In this document: positions 7,609 through 15,052 of the stretch, piece after piece
Numbering within the stretch: the first letter of the stretch is position 1
How the letters are laid out: every line of letters starts with the position of its first letter
From: Solobacterium sp.
GTDB lineage: Bacteria; Bacillota_I; Bacilli_A; Erysipelotrichales; Erysipelotrichaceae
Assembly (NCBI GenBank): GCA_017510405.1
Contig: JAFWNG010000042.1
Span: 1 to 41,107, forward strand
DNA: 41,107 nt
Reading direction: 5' to 3'
The notes under the pieces: generated by a model
The model's input: only the letters and a program-made list of their open reading frames with translations
The model's database searches: none
What the model was told of the DNA's origin: nothing
Made by a program: the position numbers and the translations under genes

Positions 7609-7818
7609 TTATGCCTCCTCTTCCCCTGCTTTGCGGATGACGCGCTTGATCTTGCGGTCAAACTCATACCGCGGGAACATGATCACTGCTCCGCATCCTT
7701 CGCATTTCACTTTGATATCCGCACCCATGCGGGTGATCTTCCAGTATTTGGATTTCCGGCACGGGTGTTCTTTTTTCATCTCAATAATATCGTTGAGATC
7801 ATATTCGATCTTGATCAT
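7609..7818 (-). CDS. DUF951 zinc-ribbon-like small protein (YyzM type)
   Basis: A 69-residue basic protein with cysteines in HPCRKSK and KCEGCGAVI, consistent with one metal site, and the family ending around MFPRYEFDRKIKRVI. DUF951 members lie beside ychF in many Bacillota, and a nucleic-acid or ribosome role is suspected but not shown. It has a GGAGAG ribosome site, begins 12 bases after dtd and ends three bases before ychF, so the three genes form one transcription unit. Confidence 0.85.
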   Translation of the reverse strand: MIKIEYDLNDIIEMKKEHPCRKSKYWKITRMGADIKVKCEGCGAVIMFPRYEFDRKIKRVIRKAGEEEA

Positions 7819-7830
7819 ATCTCTCCAATC

Positions 7831-8271
7831 CTACAGGTCCGCGCTGTCCAGTACGATCGTCACCGGTCCGTCGTTCAGCAGACGCACTTTCATGTCCGCA
7901 CCGAAGATCCCCTCTTCGACCTGTATTCCCTTTTTGCGCATATATTCATTGAAGAACAGATACAGTTCTTCCGCTCTTTCCACTTTGTATCCGAAACTCG
8001 GACGGTTCCCCTTGCGGCAGTCCGCATACAGCGTGAACTGCGAGATCGACAGGATCGCTCCGTCCACCTGTTTCAGCGACAGATTCATCTTATCATCCGC
8101 ATCGGTGAATATGCGGAGTTTTTCGATCTTATCCGCCATCCGCATGACTTCTTTTTCTGTATCTTCATGGGTGATCCCGACAAGGATCATATACCCGGTC
8201 CCGATCGCTCCGTGTACCCTTCCGTCGATTGTTACACTCGCTTCCGAGACCCTCTGTATTACCGTTCTCAT
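7831..8271 (-). CDS. dtd: D-aminoacyl-tRNA deacylase
   Basis: A 146-residue protein that removes D-amino acids (and glycine from tRNA-Ala) from mischarged tRNAs. The two signature motifs are present: SQFTLYADCRKGNRPSF and, near the C-terminus, NDGPVTIVLDS with the cross-subunit Gly-Pro pair. The start MRTVIQRVSEASV at 8271 is the normal family start; the frame is open further upstream (to 8325) but that part has no family match. No Shine-Dalgarno precedes it. Instead an extended -10, TGCTATACT, ends seven bases before the ATG, so the transcript may be leaderless. It heads the dtd-DUF951-ychF unit. Confidence 0.93.
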   Translation of the reverse strand: MRTVIQRVSEASVTIDGRVHGAIGTGYMILVGITHEDTEKEVMRMADKIEKLRIFTDADDKMNLSLKQVDGAILSISQFTLYADCRKGNRPSFGYKVERAEELYLFFNEYMRKKGIQVEEGIFGADMKVRLLNDGPVTIVLDSADL

Positions 8272-8278
8272 GACACTG

Positions 8279-8287
8279 AGTATAGCA
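8279..8287 (-). promoter_or_regulatory. Extended -10 promoter of dtd
   Basis: TGCTATACT on the minus strand has the TGn extension, which can replace a -35 hexamer; none is visible at the right distance. The transcript would start at or within a base or two of the dtd ATG. Confidence 0.5.
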
Positions 8288-8364
8288 GATTCGCCGGAAT
8301 CTTGGGTGAAAGATGTGATTTTCACTCTGTTTTGTGAAAGGTTTGTGATAGTTCTGTCATTCTG

Positions 8365-8394
8365 TTGGAAGCTTTTGCCTGTTTTTCATAAAAT
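8365..8394 (+). promoter_or_regulatory. Promoter of the CHAP protein gene
   Basis: TTGGAA (8365-8370), 18-base spacer, TAAAAT (8389-8394). The -10 element ends six bases before the ATG at 8401, so any transcript would have essentially no leader. Confidence 0.45.
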
Positions 8395-8400
8395 GGTTTC

Positions 8401-9450
8401 ATGATGGTAAGAAAAATGAAAACAGCAGCTGCGTTCGCCGCAGCATTCCTGCTTACAGGCGCTCTCCCGTCCAGCCGCGTATATGCGGAAGAGCCGGCCC
8501 AGCAGGAGTCGTTAAAAGTATATGAGATCTCCATGTCGGATCTTGATCCGATCGATACACTGAAGCGGCTTGTCATTCCGGAAAGAGCTCTGGTCGATGA
8601 CGCAGTCGCAATGGAAAATGTGGACATGCAGTCCAGCATTCTGTATGCCGAAGGTCTTGACCGTACGAAAGCCGGTCTGCAGACCGTCAACGTCCGCGTC
8701 AACCTGGCATTCACCGCTGACTCCGGTTCCGTCGGCTACTCTTTCGCCGAAACGATCGTCGTCAAAATGCTTAAGGAGTCCGCTCCGCAGCTCAAGCTGA
8801 AGAGTGACACCGTCGTTGTCAACAACGGCGACGTCTTCAATCCGACATCCTATATTCTGTACATTCACGATGATTCTTCTGTTCTTCCGGTGCTGACTGA
8901 GGAAGACAACGTCGATATGAGCACGGACGGCGACTACAGAGCCGTCTATACAGCCATCGACCAGGACGGCAATAAGACCGTCAAATCCCTGCATGTCATC
9001 GTCAAGACCCACGACGAAGTCATCGCCGCAAGAGAAGAAGCAGAACGTCTGGAAGCGCTGAGCCTGCAGTATGCTATGGCAACTGTCGCAAACGGCATGT
9101 ATTCCCCGGGCATGAGCCCGTACAACCCGTACAGCGGCGGCTGGTCCAACTGTGTATACGGCGCATGGCAGGCAACCTATGATCACCTCGGAATCATGCT
9201 GCCGGGCTTCGGCAACGCCGGTTCCTGGCTCTATGCCGCACGTGCATACGGCTATTCCACCGGTTACTATCCGGCGATCGGTTCTGTAGCAGTCTATTCC
9301 GGACATGTCGCATATGTCGCAAATGTTTCCGCAGACGGTTCCATGTGCTACATCATTGAAGGCGGCTACCTCGGCCACTACAATGAGCGCTGGGTATCCG
9401 CATCCGGAACCGGCACACAGAGCTGCCAGGGATACATCTACCTGCGCTGA
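8401..9450 (+). CDS. Secreted CHAP-domain cell-wall hydrolase-like protein
   Basis: A 349-residue exported protein. A basic start MMVRKMK and a hydrophobic stretch to about residue 25 (cleavage near YAEEP) form a signal peptide. Residues 30-200 hold an Ig-like or cadherin-like region (DGDYRAVYTAIDQDGNKTVK resembles DUF5011-type folds), then a short charged helix (REEAERLEALSLQYA) and a C-terminal CHAP domain from about 235, with the nucleophile in WSNCVYGAWQ and the His in SGHVAYVANV. CHAP enzymes cut peptidoglycan cross-bridges or stem peptides. ATGs at 8401, 8404 and 8416 are possible; 8401 keeps the basic n-region. No real Shine-Dalgarno is present. A strong terminator follows. Confidence 0.85.
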   Translation: MMVRKMKTAAAFAAAFLLTGALPSSRVYAEEPAQQESLKVYEISMSDLDPIDTLKRLVIPERALVDDAVAMENVDMQSSILYAEGLDRTKAGLQTVNVRVNLAFTADSGSVGYSFAETIVVKMLKESAPQLKLKSDTVVVNNGDVFNPTSYILYIHDDSSVLPVLTEEDNVDMSTDGDYRAVYTAIDQDGNKTVKSLHVIVKTHDEVIAAREEAERLEALSLQYAMATVANGMYSPGMSPYNPYSGGWSNCVYGAWQATYDHLGIMLPGFGNAGSWLYAARAYGYSTGYYPAIGSVAVYSGHVAYVANVSADGSMCYIIEGGYLGHYNERWVSASGTGTQSCQGYIYLR

Positions 9451-9471
9451 TCACAGCTGTTATTCATTCAA

Positions 9472-9502
9472 AACTCTCCGAATCAAAACGGAGAGTTTTT
9501 TT
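9472..9502 (+). terminator. Rho-independent terminator of the CHAP gene
   Basis: Nine-base-pair stem AACTCTCCG/CGGAGAGTT followed by a T run. The word AACTCTCCGAA recurs about 108 bases downstream (near 9580) without its partner. Confidence 0.9.
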
Positions 9503-9598
9503 AGTTCTAACTTGTTTCCTGATTGAGAATAAATAACTATAGTTCTGAATGATTAACTACAACACCATTTGTCCAAATAACTCTCCGAAACTGTTATG

Positions 9599-9654
9599 AA
9601 AAGGCTGTGTAACCTTCAAATTCTCATTGGAGGTTTTTTCACAACCCTTTTTTT
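9599..9654 (+). other. Long terminator-like hairpin in a gene-free stretch
   Basis: AAAGG-C-TGTG (9600-9609) pairs with CACA-AC-CCTTT (9640-9650) with one imperfection, and inside it AACCT pairs with AGGTT; a seven-T run ends it. No gene ends here, since the CHAP gene already has a terminator at 9472-9502. It may close a small RNA, or be a second-line terminator. The rest of 9503-9685 shows nothing recognisable. Confidence 0.4.
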
Positions 9655-9685
9655 GAAAAATCATTACCGAAATAATACCCCTCCT

Positions 9686-9715
9686 TTTACAGCGGCGACT
9701 ATATTGTTTTATAAT
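9686..9715 (+). promoter_or_regulatory. Promoter of the system A operon
   Basis: TTTACA (9686-9691) and a perfect TATAAT (9710-9715) are 18 bases apart. Transcription would start near 9722, giving a leader of about 80 bases before the first system A gene. Confidence 0.6.
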
Positions 9716-9803
9716 CTTTCTGTACTACATAATGAAATAACAGTTGTATATGCGGTAATGCGCAATACAGGACATGTGCATATTTCCCTGGGAGAATACT
9801 GTC

Positions 9804-10700
9804 ATGAAAATCATATGCAAAGTTTGCGGCGCGGAGAACTCCGATAATGAGACCTATTGTAACAATTGCGGAAGTTTACTGGATAAACCCAAAGAAGAAA
9901 GTCTGGAGCTGGAAAAAGTAAAATGTGCAAAGTGCGGTGCGCTCATATCACCAAACGACCGGTTCTGTCTGAAATGCGGGCATAAGGTCGGCGCACCGGT
10001 AGAGACACAGCCGGAAGAGGAGCACACTAATTGTGAAAAGTGCGGCGCCGTGATGGGTGTGCATGACAAATTCTGCCTCAAATGCGGACACAAGATCGGC
10101 ACACCAATAGAAGAAACAACACCAGTGATACCGGTGATCGAGGAAGTCAATGAAGTGATACCAGTCATTCCCGAAGAAAAGATACCGGAAGAATTGTCCG
10201 AGCCGAAAGAAACAACTTACGGACCCGGCGGCAAGAACGGTCAGGATCAGAACAGGAAGATCATCATCGGTGTACTCGCCGGATTGCTGCTGATCGCATT
10301 GATCATTCTTGTGATCCTGCTGGGGAGAGGTAAGCCCAATGAAACAATCCAGCCGGTAGAGCCGGAAACGGTCGTTTATCCTGATGAGGAATCGACGCCT
10401 CATCCGGAGATCACACCGGAACCTACACCAGAACCTACACCAGAACCCACCCCGGAAACGACACCGGTTCCGGACTACCGGGAAGGTACTGTATGGATCT
10501 CTTCCAACGCATCCCCGCGGCGGATCAAGATCCGTATGTCACCGTCCCTGTCCGGTGCTGACACCGGCAAGCGGGCATATGACGGCGACCGGGTCAAAGT
10601 ATATGAAAGCACCACAGCAGACGGCTACACATGGTACCGAATCGGAACAAACCGGTGGATCGCGGACAACGGCACATCGTTCGGCGTGATCTTTGATTGA
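9804..10700 (+). CDS. Triple zinc-ribbon, single-pass membrane protein with C-terminal SH3-like domain (system A)
   Basis: The 298-residue product has three four-cysteine zinc ribbons (Cys 5/8/19/22, 41/44/55/58, 77/80/91/94), an acidic linker, one membrane helix (about 153-174), a Pro-Thr-Glu repeat (EPTPEPTPEP, near 204-220) like a wall-spanning stalk, and a C-terminal SH3-like domain (228-298) with the pattern KIRMSPSLSG and DGDRVKVYES. The topology implies ribbons inside and the SH3 domain outside, suiting a sensor or anchor that binds peptidoglycan. The start at 9804 is set by GGGAGAA eight bases upstream. It opens the six-gene system A operon; the next gene starts 34 bases on. No characterised homologue is recognised. 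Confidence 0.75.
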   Translation: MKIICKVCGAENSDNETYCNNCGSLLDKPKEESLELEKVKCAKCGALISPNDRFCLKCGHKVGAPVETQPEEEHTNCEKCGAVMGVHDKFCLKCGHKIGTPIEETTPVIPVIEEVNEVIPVIPEEKIPEELSEPKETTYGPGGKNGQDQNRKIIIGVLAGLLLIALIILVILLGRGKPNETIQPVEPETVVYPDEESTPHPEITPEPTPEPTPEPTPETTPVPDYREGTVWISSNASPRRIKIRMSPSLSGADTGKRAYDGDRVKVYESTTADGYTWYRIGTNRWIADNGTSFGVIFD

Positions 10701-10734
10701 TCAGATCATTGTATATAACAGGGAGGATAGAAAA

Positions 10735-11721
10735 ATGATCAAATGTCCAGAATGCGGAACAGTCATTGATGAAACAATAGCAGCTTTCTGCCCCAATTGC
10801 GGTACCCCGGTCGAAAAGTCTACCGCCGCAGCGGAGAAATCGGCCATACAGGAAGCCAATCTGAAACCTGTCAATGTCACTCCGCCGGTGAAAAAGACCG
10901 TGCGCAGTCAGCCGGTGACCACACAGAAACCGGTTCATTCCCGGTATATGTCCCAGAACCAGCTGTGGAGCTGGCTGAGCAAGGATTCGAACAAGCAGAT
11001 CTTCTTCCTGCCGGAAGGGCATGAAAATGAAGATATGACGGAAGGAGAGTTCCTGGACGAACTGCACAATAAACTCGTTGACAATCTGGTCCCGGCCCAG
11101 ATCACAGAAAAAGAGATCATATGGGATGATGGCCTGAGCAAGATGAAAGTCAACGTGGTCACACCGATCTCCGATTCGATCAATTCCATCACATTCCTGC
11201 TCTCCATGAGCAAGGTCGGCCGTTTCCGCTTCGTGGAAGAAAAGACCTATATCACGCCGCCTAATCTGCCGAAGATCCCGGGCAAACCCAAAGACTATGA
11301 TCCAACTGTTTCCTTAAAGCCGGCGATCATTGGTGCCATCGTGGCCATTATCGGTCTGGCATTGATTGGGGTTATGGGGGCGATTTCTCTGCTTATCACG
11401 CTTGGCGGCGCCGGCTTCGCCTACCTGACATATTCGCACTATATGAACAATGAACAGATACGCAAATACAACGAACAGTGTTACCAGGAAAAGGCCGCCT
11501 ATGAAAAGGCATACAACAGTTGGCAGAACACCGTATTTGCCGGTACCTTCCAGGAAAATACTGCCGGCAGTACCGGCCGTATCTACGATGCGATCTCAGA
11601 GTGTGTCAAGCAGGTCACCGATGAATGCTTCAAAGACTGTAAAGTTGCGACCGAAGACGAAAGCCTCAAGATCAGCGAACTGAAAGAACAGCTCGACAAA
11701 CATATGCAGGATTACCGCTAA
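10735..11721 (+). CDS. Zinc-ribbon membrane protein (system A)
   Basis: A 328-residue protein with one N-terminal zinc ribbon (Cys 4/7/19/22, in IKCPECGTV and AFCPNCGTP), a Lys/Pro/Gln-rich linker to about 70, a soluble middle domain (75-175) of unknown fold, a Pro-rich stretch, a membrane hairpin at roughly 197-232 rich in Gly/Ala/Ile, and a charged C-terminal part (240-328) likely helical. The start at 10735 has GGGAGGAT upstream. Its ribbon resembles those of the preceding gene, suggesting the two share a partner on the cytoplasmic face. It precedes the ATPase gene by 27 bases. It may help form the membrane platform for the motor; this is inference from context only. Confidence 0.7.
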   Translation: MIKCPECGTVIDETIAAFCPNCGTPVEKSTAAAEKSAIQEANLKPVNVTPPVKKTVRSQPVTTQKPVHSRYMSQNQLWSWLSKDSNKQIFFLPEGHENEDMTEGEFLDELHNKLVDNLVPAQITEKEIIWDDGLSKMKVNVVTPISDSINSITFLLSMSKVGRFRFVEEKTYITPPNLPKIPGKPKDYDPTVSLKPAIIGAIVAIIGLALIGVMGAISLLITLGGAGFAYLTYSHYMNNEQIRKYNEQCYQEKAAYEKAYNSWQNTVFAGTFQENTAGSTGRIYDAISECVKQVTDECFKDCKVATEDESLKISELKEQLDKHMQDYR

Positions 11722-11748
11722 GATCCCGCATCCGCACAGGAGGAACCC

Positions 11749-14538
11749 ATGCCGCTGATAACCCAATGGAATACCGTTGAAAAGGAATGCTGGACCTATA
11801 AAAAGGAAGAGATGTGCTGCGATTTCGTGGCCTACAAGCTCACTGGTCTTCCTGATTTCACCGAGCCGCGTTTCGCGTATCTGAGCAAAGAAGTCGATGA
11901 CCGCCAGAATGAAGTGATCAAGAAACAATTCACCATGCTGAGGCAGTTCCACGGACTGTCCTCCAAATGGGCGATCAGCCTGCGTCTTCTGCAGGAGAAC
12001 AAGATCCTGACGCTTTACCTGGTATTCCGTTATGCCGGCAAAGAACAGCTTAGCGAAGAGGAACGAAAGGCATCGGTACAGAAGATCCGCAACTCTCTTC
12101 TGAACAACGAATATACCTTCGAAGAAGTCACCGACTATGAAAAGGACAGTGCCGCTTTCACAGCTGACTGGTCATCGTATGCCGCTGAGATTGTCAAAGC
12201 GGAAGGTGAATACCAGGGCGACACTCTCCCGACGGGCGACTGTTCGAAGTTCTATGTGCCGCAGATGTGGACGGCCGCAGAAAACAGCATGGAGATCATC
12301 TGTTCCGCACTGGTCAACCATCCCGGCAAGGCAGTGATCGAAATTACCGCTGTACCGACTTACTATCTGGAGGATGAGAGGATGTGGGTCAGTACGAACC
12401 TGGAAGACCTCAAAGACTGTATGAACGGTCAGGTATTCCGGGATTCCAAGACGTCCAAGATCCTGTGGCAGGGACGCAAACTGCCGATCCTGAAAGTGCC
12501 GGTCGATAATTTCGATAAGATGAATAAACAGTACGAAGCCAGTCGTATGTTCCTGACGTCCGTCCGTTTATTCGTGGAACAGCAGCCGGAACCGCTGGGC
12601 AATTCACTTTTGGTCAACAGTGTGCGTGATGAAGCGAAGATCCAGGTGTTCCGCAAGGGCTTCTCCCGTTTTGATTATTATCTGGACTGTTATAAGAATC
12701 TGGATATCAGTGCAGATGCCCATACCAGATACTGGTACCAGCACCAGTCGACTGCACCATACCGTGCCCAGCGTATGAACCGCCTGTGTTCGCTGGAAGA
12801 ACTCTCCGATTTCATGCGCATCCCGATCCCCATCCGTCCCGGTTTCCCTGGTTTTGGATTTGACACCGGCATCAGCGTCACTTCGCCTCGTGCCAAAACG
12901 GACAATTCGATCGTTATCGGGAAATACATGGATATCGCCGGTGAAGATCAGATCAAAGCGGAATTCAATGTCCAGCAGTTTGCCAAGCACGGCCTGATTG
13001 TCGGCGTCCCGGGCAGCGGCAAGACGACTGCCATGTTCAATATCCTTTACCAGTTGTGGGACAGGCCAAAGGAAGAGCGGATCCCGTTTATCATCCTGGA
13101 GCCGGCCAAGACCGAATACCGTGCCCTGAAACAACTCGATATCTTTCAAAAAGATATGCTGGTATTCACCCTGGGTGATGAAAGCGTCAGCCCTTTCCGG
13201 TTCAATCCGATGGAAGTCCTGCCAGGCATCCGCCTGGAGAATCACATTTCAAAGCTGCAGGCATGCTTCACCGGAGCATTCAATCTGTTTGATCCGCTTC
13301 CCATTTTCCTGGAACAGGCGATCCGGCGTACCTATCTGGAAAAGGGATGGTACGACGACAGCCGCGGCGGTGATCCGGGACTCGAGACACCGACATTGAG
13401 CGATCTCAGCCGGAATGCGGAATATATTGTGGAACACTCTGGTTTCGATCCGAAGATGAAGAGTGACTTCAAGGCATCCCTTCTGGAGCGTCTCAATTCC
13501 CTGCGCCGGGGTTCAAAGGGAAGGATGCTGGATACCAGGCACACCATCCCGATGGATGAACTCATGGAGAAACCGGTCGTCCTAGAACTGGACAGCCTGA
13601 ACGGGGATGAGAAATCCCTGTTGATGATGTTTCTGTTAACGTATGTATTTGAATACTGCAAGGTCCGCCGCAAATCCGGTTCCCCGCTCAAGCATATGCT
13701 GCTGGTGGAAGAGGCCCACAACCTGATTTCTTCCCAGAAAGGCGGCAGTTCCGATACCCGGGCAGACCCGAGCGGACAGACCATCGAATTATTCGTCAAT
13801 ATGCTTGCTGAAATGCGTGCCCTGGGTGAAGGCATCCTGATTGCTGACCAGCTCCCGACTGCCATCGCACCGCAGGCCGTGAAACAGACCAACGTCAAGA
13901 TCCTGATGCGTGTCACCGCCAAGGATGACCGCGAAGAGATCGGTAATACCATGGATCTCAACGAAGAACAGATGCACCAGGTGGTGAACTTCAAGACAGG
14001 CTTCGCCTATCTCTACCACGAAGGCGAAGACTGGGTCCGTACAGTACGCATGGTCAACTTCAAAGGCGAACACAATGTCGAAGAACCACCATCCGACAAG
14101 GAATTGGAAGAAATCATGGCATCTTACGAAGATGCACACAGTTCCCTCTATATGCCTTATGAATTATGTACACAGTTCTGCACCCGGTGTGATCGCCGTG
14201 TCCGCAACCAGGCGGAAAGCTACATTACCGAGACATTCCTCAAGAAACACACCGACCCGATCAAGTCCGTATTCACCAGCGAAACAGAAGAAAGCCTGAA
14301 AGCCTATTACACAAAATTCAAAATGTGCGATTTGCTTGCCGGGATTGCCAAGCGGGAGAAGAAACGTCTGGAAGACCGTTATGGGACAGTCGGAGAGAGT
14401 TTCCGGGGATGTGCATTGATCCACATGTTGGAACTGATGCCCAAGACCGCAGAAAAATGCAACAATATGTGCAAGAACTGTTCGTGCAGCCATGAACAGT
14501 ATCTGAAATACTTGAACGCACTCCACGAGAAAGAATAG
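11749..14538 (+). CDS. HerA/VirB4-type P-loop ATPase (system A motor)
   Basis: A 929-residue protein in the HerA/FtsK superfamily (DUF87-like). About 400 N-terminal residues of VirB4-like character come first (QFTMLRQFHGLSSKW). Walker A GVPGSGKT is near residues 419-427, then ILEPAKTEYRALK and FRFNPMEVLPGIRL, Walker B with MLLVEEAHNLI near 647-657, then LAEMRALGEGILIADQLPTA and KDDREEIG, the arginine-finger region. The last 130 residues hold two cysteine clusters (CTRC near 807; CNNMCKNCSC near 903), probably a metal site. Such ATPases form hexamers that translocate DNA or protein. The system B ATPase (26865-29432) shares every one of these blocks except the cysteines. No helicase partner (NurA) or conjugation genes are nearby, so protein transport or envelope remodelling is more likely than DNA resection. 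Confidence 0.85.
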   Translation: MPLITQWNTVEKECWTYKKEEMCCDFVAYKLTGLPDFTEPRFAYLSKEVDDRQNEVIKKQFTMLRQFHGLSSKWAISLRLLQENKILTLYLVFRYAGKEQLSEEERKASVQKIRNSLLNNEYTFEEVTDYEKDSAAFTADWSSYAAEIVKAEGEYQGDTLPTGDCSKFYVPQMWTAAENSMEIICSALVNHPGKAVIEITAVPTYYLEDERMWVSTNLEDLKDCMNGQVFRDSKTSKILWQGRKLPILKVPVDNFDKMNKQYEASRMFLTSVRLFVEQQPEPLGNSLLVNSVRDEAKIQVFRKGFSRFDYYLDCYKNLDISADAHTRYWYQHQSTAPYRAQRMNRLCSLEELSDFMRIPIPIRPGFPGFGFDTGISVTSPRAKTDNSIVIGKYMDIAGEDQIKAEFNVQQFAKHGLIVGVPGSGKTTAMFNILYQLWDRPKEERIPFIILEPAKTEYRALKQLDIFQKDMLVFTLGDESVSPFRFNPMEVLPGIRLENHISKLQACFTGAFNLFDPLPIFLEQAIRRTYLEKGWYDDSRGGDPGLETPTLSDLSRNAEYIVEHSGFDPKMKSDFKASLLERLNSLRRGSKGRMLDTRHTIPMDELMEKPVVLELDSLNGDEKSLLMMFLLTYVFEYCKVRRKSGSPLKHMLLVEEAHNLISSQKGGSSDTRADPSGQTIELFVNMLAEMRALGEGILIADQLPTAIAPQAVKQTNVKILMRVTAKDDREEIGNTMDLNEEQMHQVVNFKTGFAYLYHEGEDWVRTVRMVNFKGEHNVEEPPSDKELEEIMASYEDAHSSLYMPYELCTQFCTRCDRRVRNQAESYITETFLKKHTDPIKSVFTSETEESLKAYYTKFKMCDLLAGIAKREKKRLEDRYGTVGESFRGCALIHMLELMPKTAEKCNNMCKNCSCSHEQYLKYLNALHEKE

Positions 14539-14556
14539 AGAAAAGGAGAAAAGAAC

Positions 14557-14988
14557 ATGCCTATTGAAGCAGAGATTGAAAGCGCAGAAAGCAAGATCGA
14601 AGAAAAAGATTCAGAGATCGAAGATGCCGAAAATAAACTGGAAGAAGCCAATACCAAACTGGAGGCTATCACCCAGAAAATCGGAGAATTATCCGAAGAC
14701 CAGGAAGTAGCGGGTTCACTGGAAGGCAGTAAACAGGAAGCCCAATCGGAAGTCGAAGCATCTCAGCAGAAGATCGAACAGATTCGAAGTGAGCTGGAAG
14801 ATGTCAGTCAGAATCTGGAACTGGCGGAACAGACAAATGAAGATTCCTCTTCCAAGATCGAGGAGCTGGAATCCCTCGGAGTTGATGTCTCGGAAGGAAG
14901 AGGAATCATTGAGGAACGCAAGAACAAAATCACCGAATTGAAAAATAAACTCAACCAGCAGCTGAGCCGTCTGGACCAGAAGAGATGA
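14557..14988 (+). CDS. Small coiled-coil protein resembling the effector N-terminus (system A)
   Basis: A 143-residue, highly charged protein, almost all alpha-helical coiled coil (Glu/Lys/Ser rich, few aromatics). Its last third carries LESLGVDVSEG, then IIEERKNKI and ELKNKLN; the next gene product has AELGIDTEG, IIENRKEVI and MDRLN at the same distance from its N-terminus. So this protein looks like a free-standing copy of the first ~140 residues of the effector. Small helical partners of secreted effectors (WXG100 or Lap proteins in type VII secretion) offer an analogy, though no WXG motif is present. AAGGAGAAAAG is the ribosome site. No signal peptide. Confidence 0.75.
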   Translation: MPIEAEIESAESKIEEKDSEIEDAENKLEEANTKLEAITQKIGELSEDQEVAGSLEGSKQEAQSEVEASQQKIEQIRSELEDVSQNLELAEQTNEDSSSKIEELESLGVDVSEGRGIIEERKNKITELKNKLNQQLSRLDQKR

Positions 14989-15052
14989 CGATCCGCTGTG
15001 TTCTTTGGTCATTCTGCCCACAAACACTGAATAGTTTTTTAACAGGTGGATC

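Noticed and set aside
6496-8337. 613-codon open frame antisense to ychF, DUF951 and dtd
   Set aside because: Three well-recognised genes lie on the opposite strand; the translation is rich in Phe/His/Arg as expected of a mirror frame.
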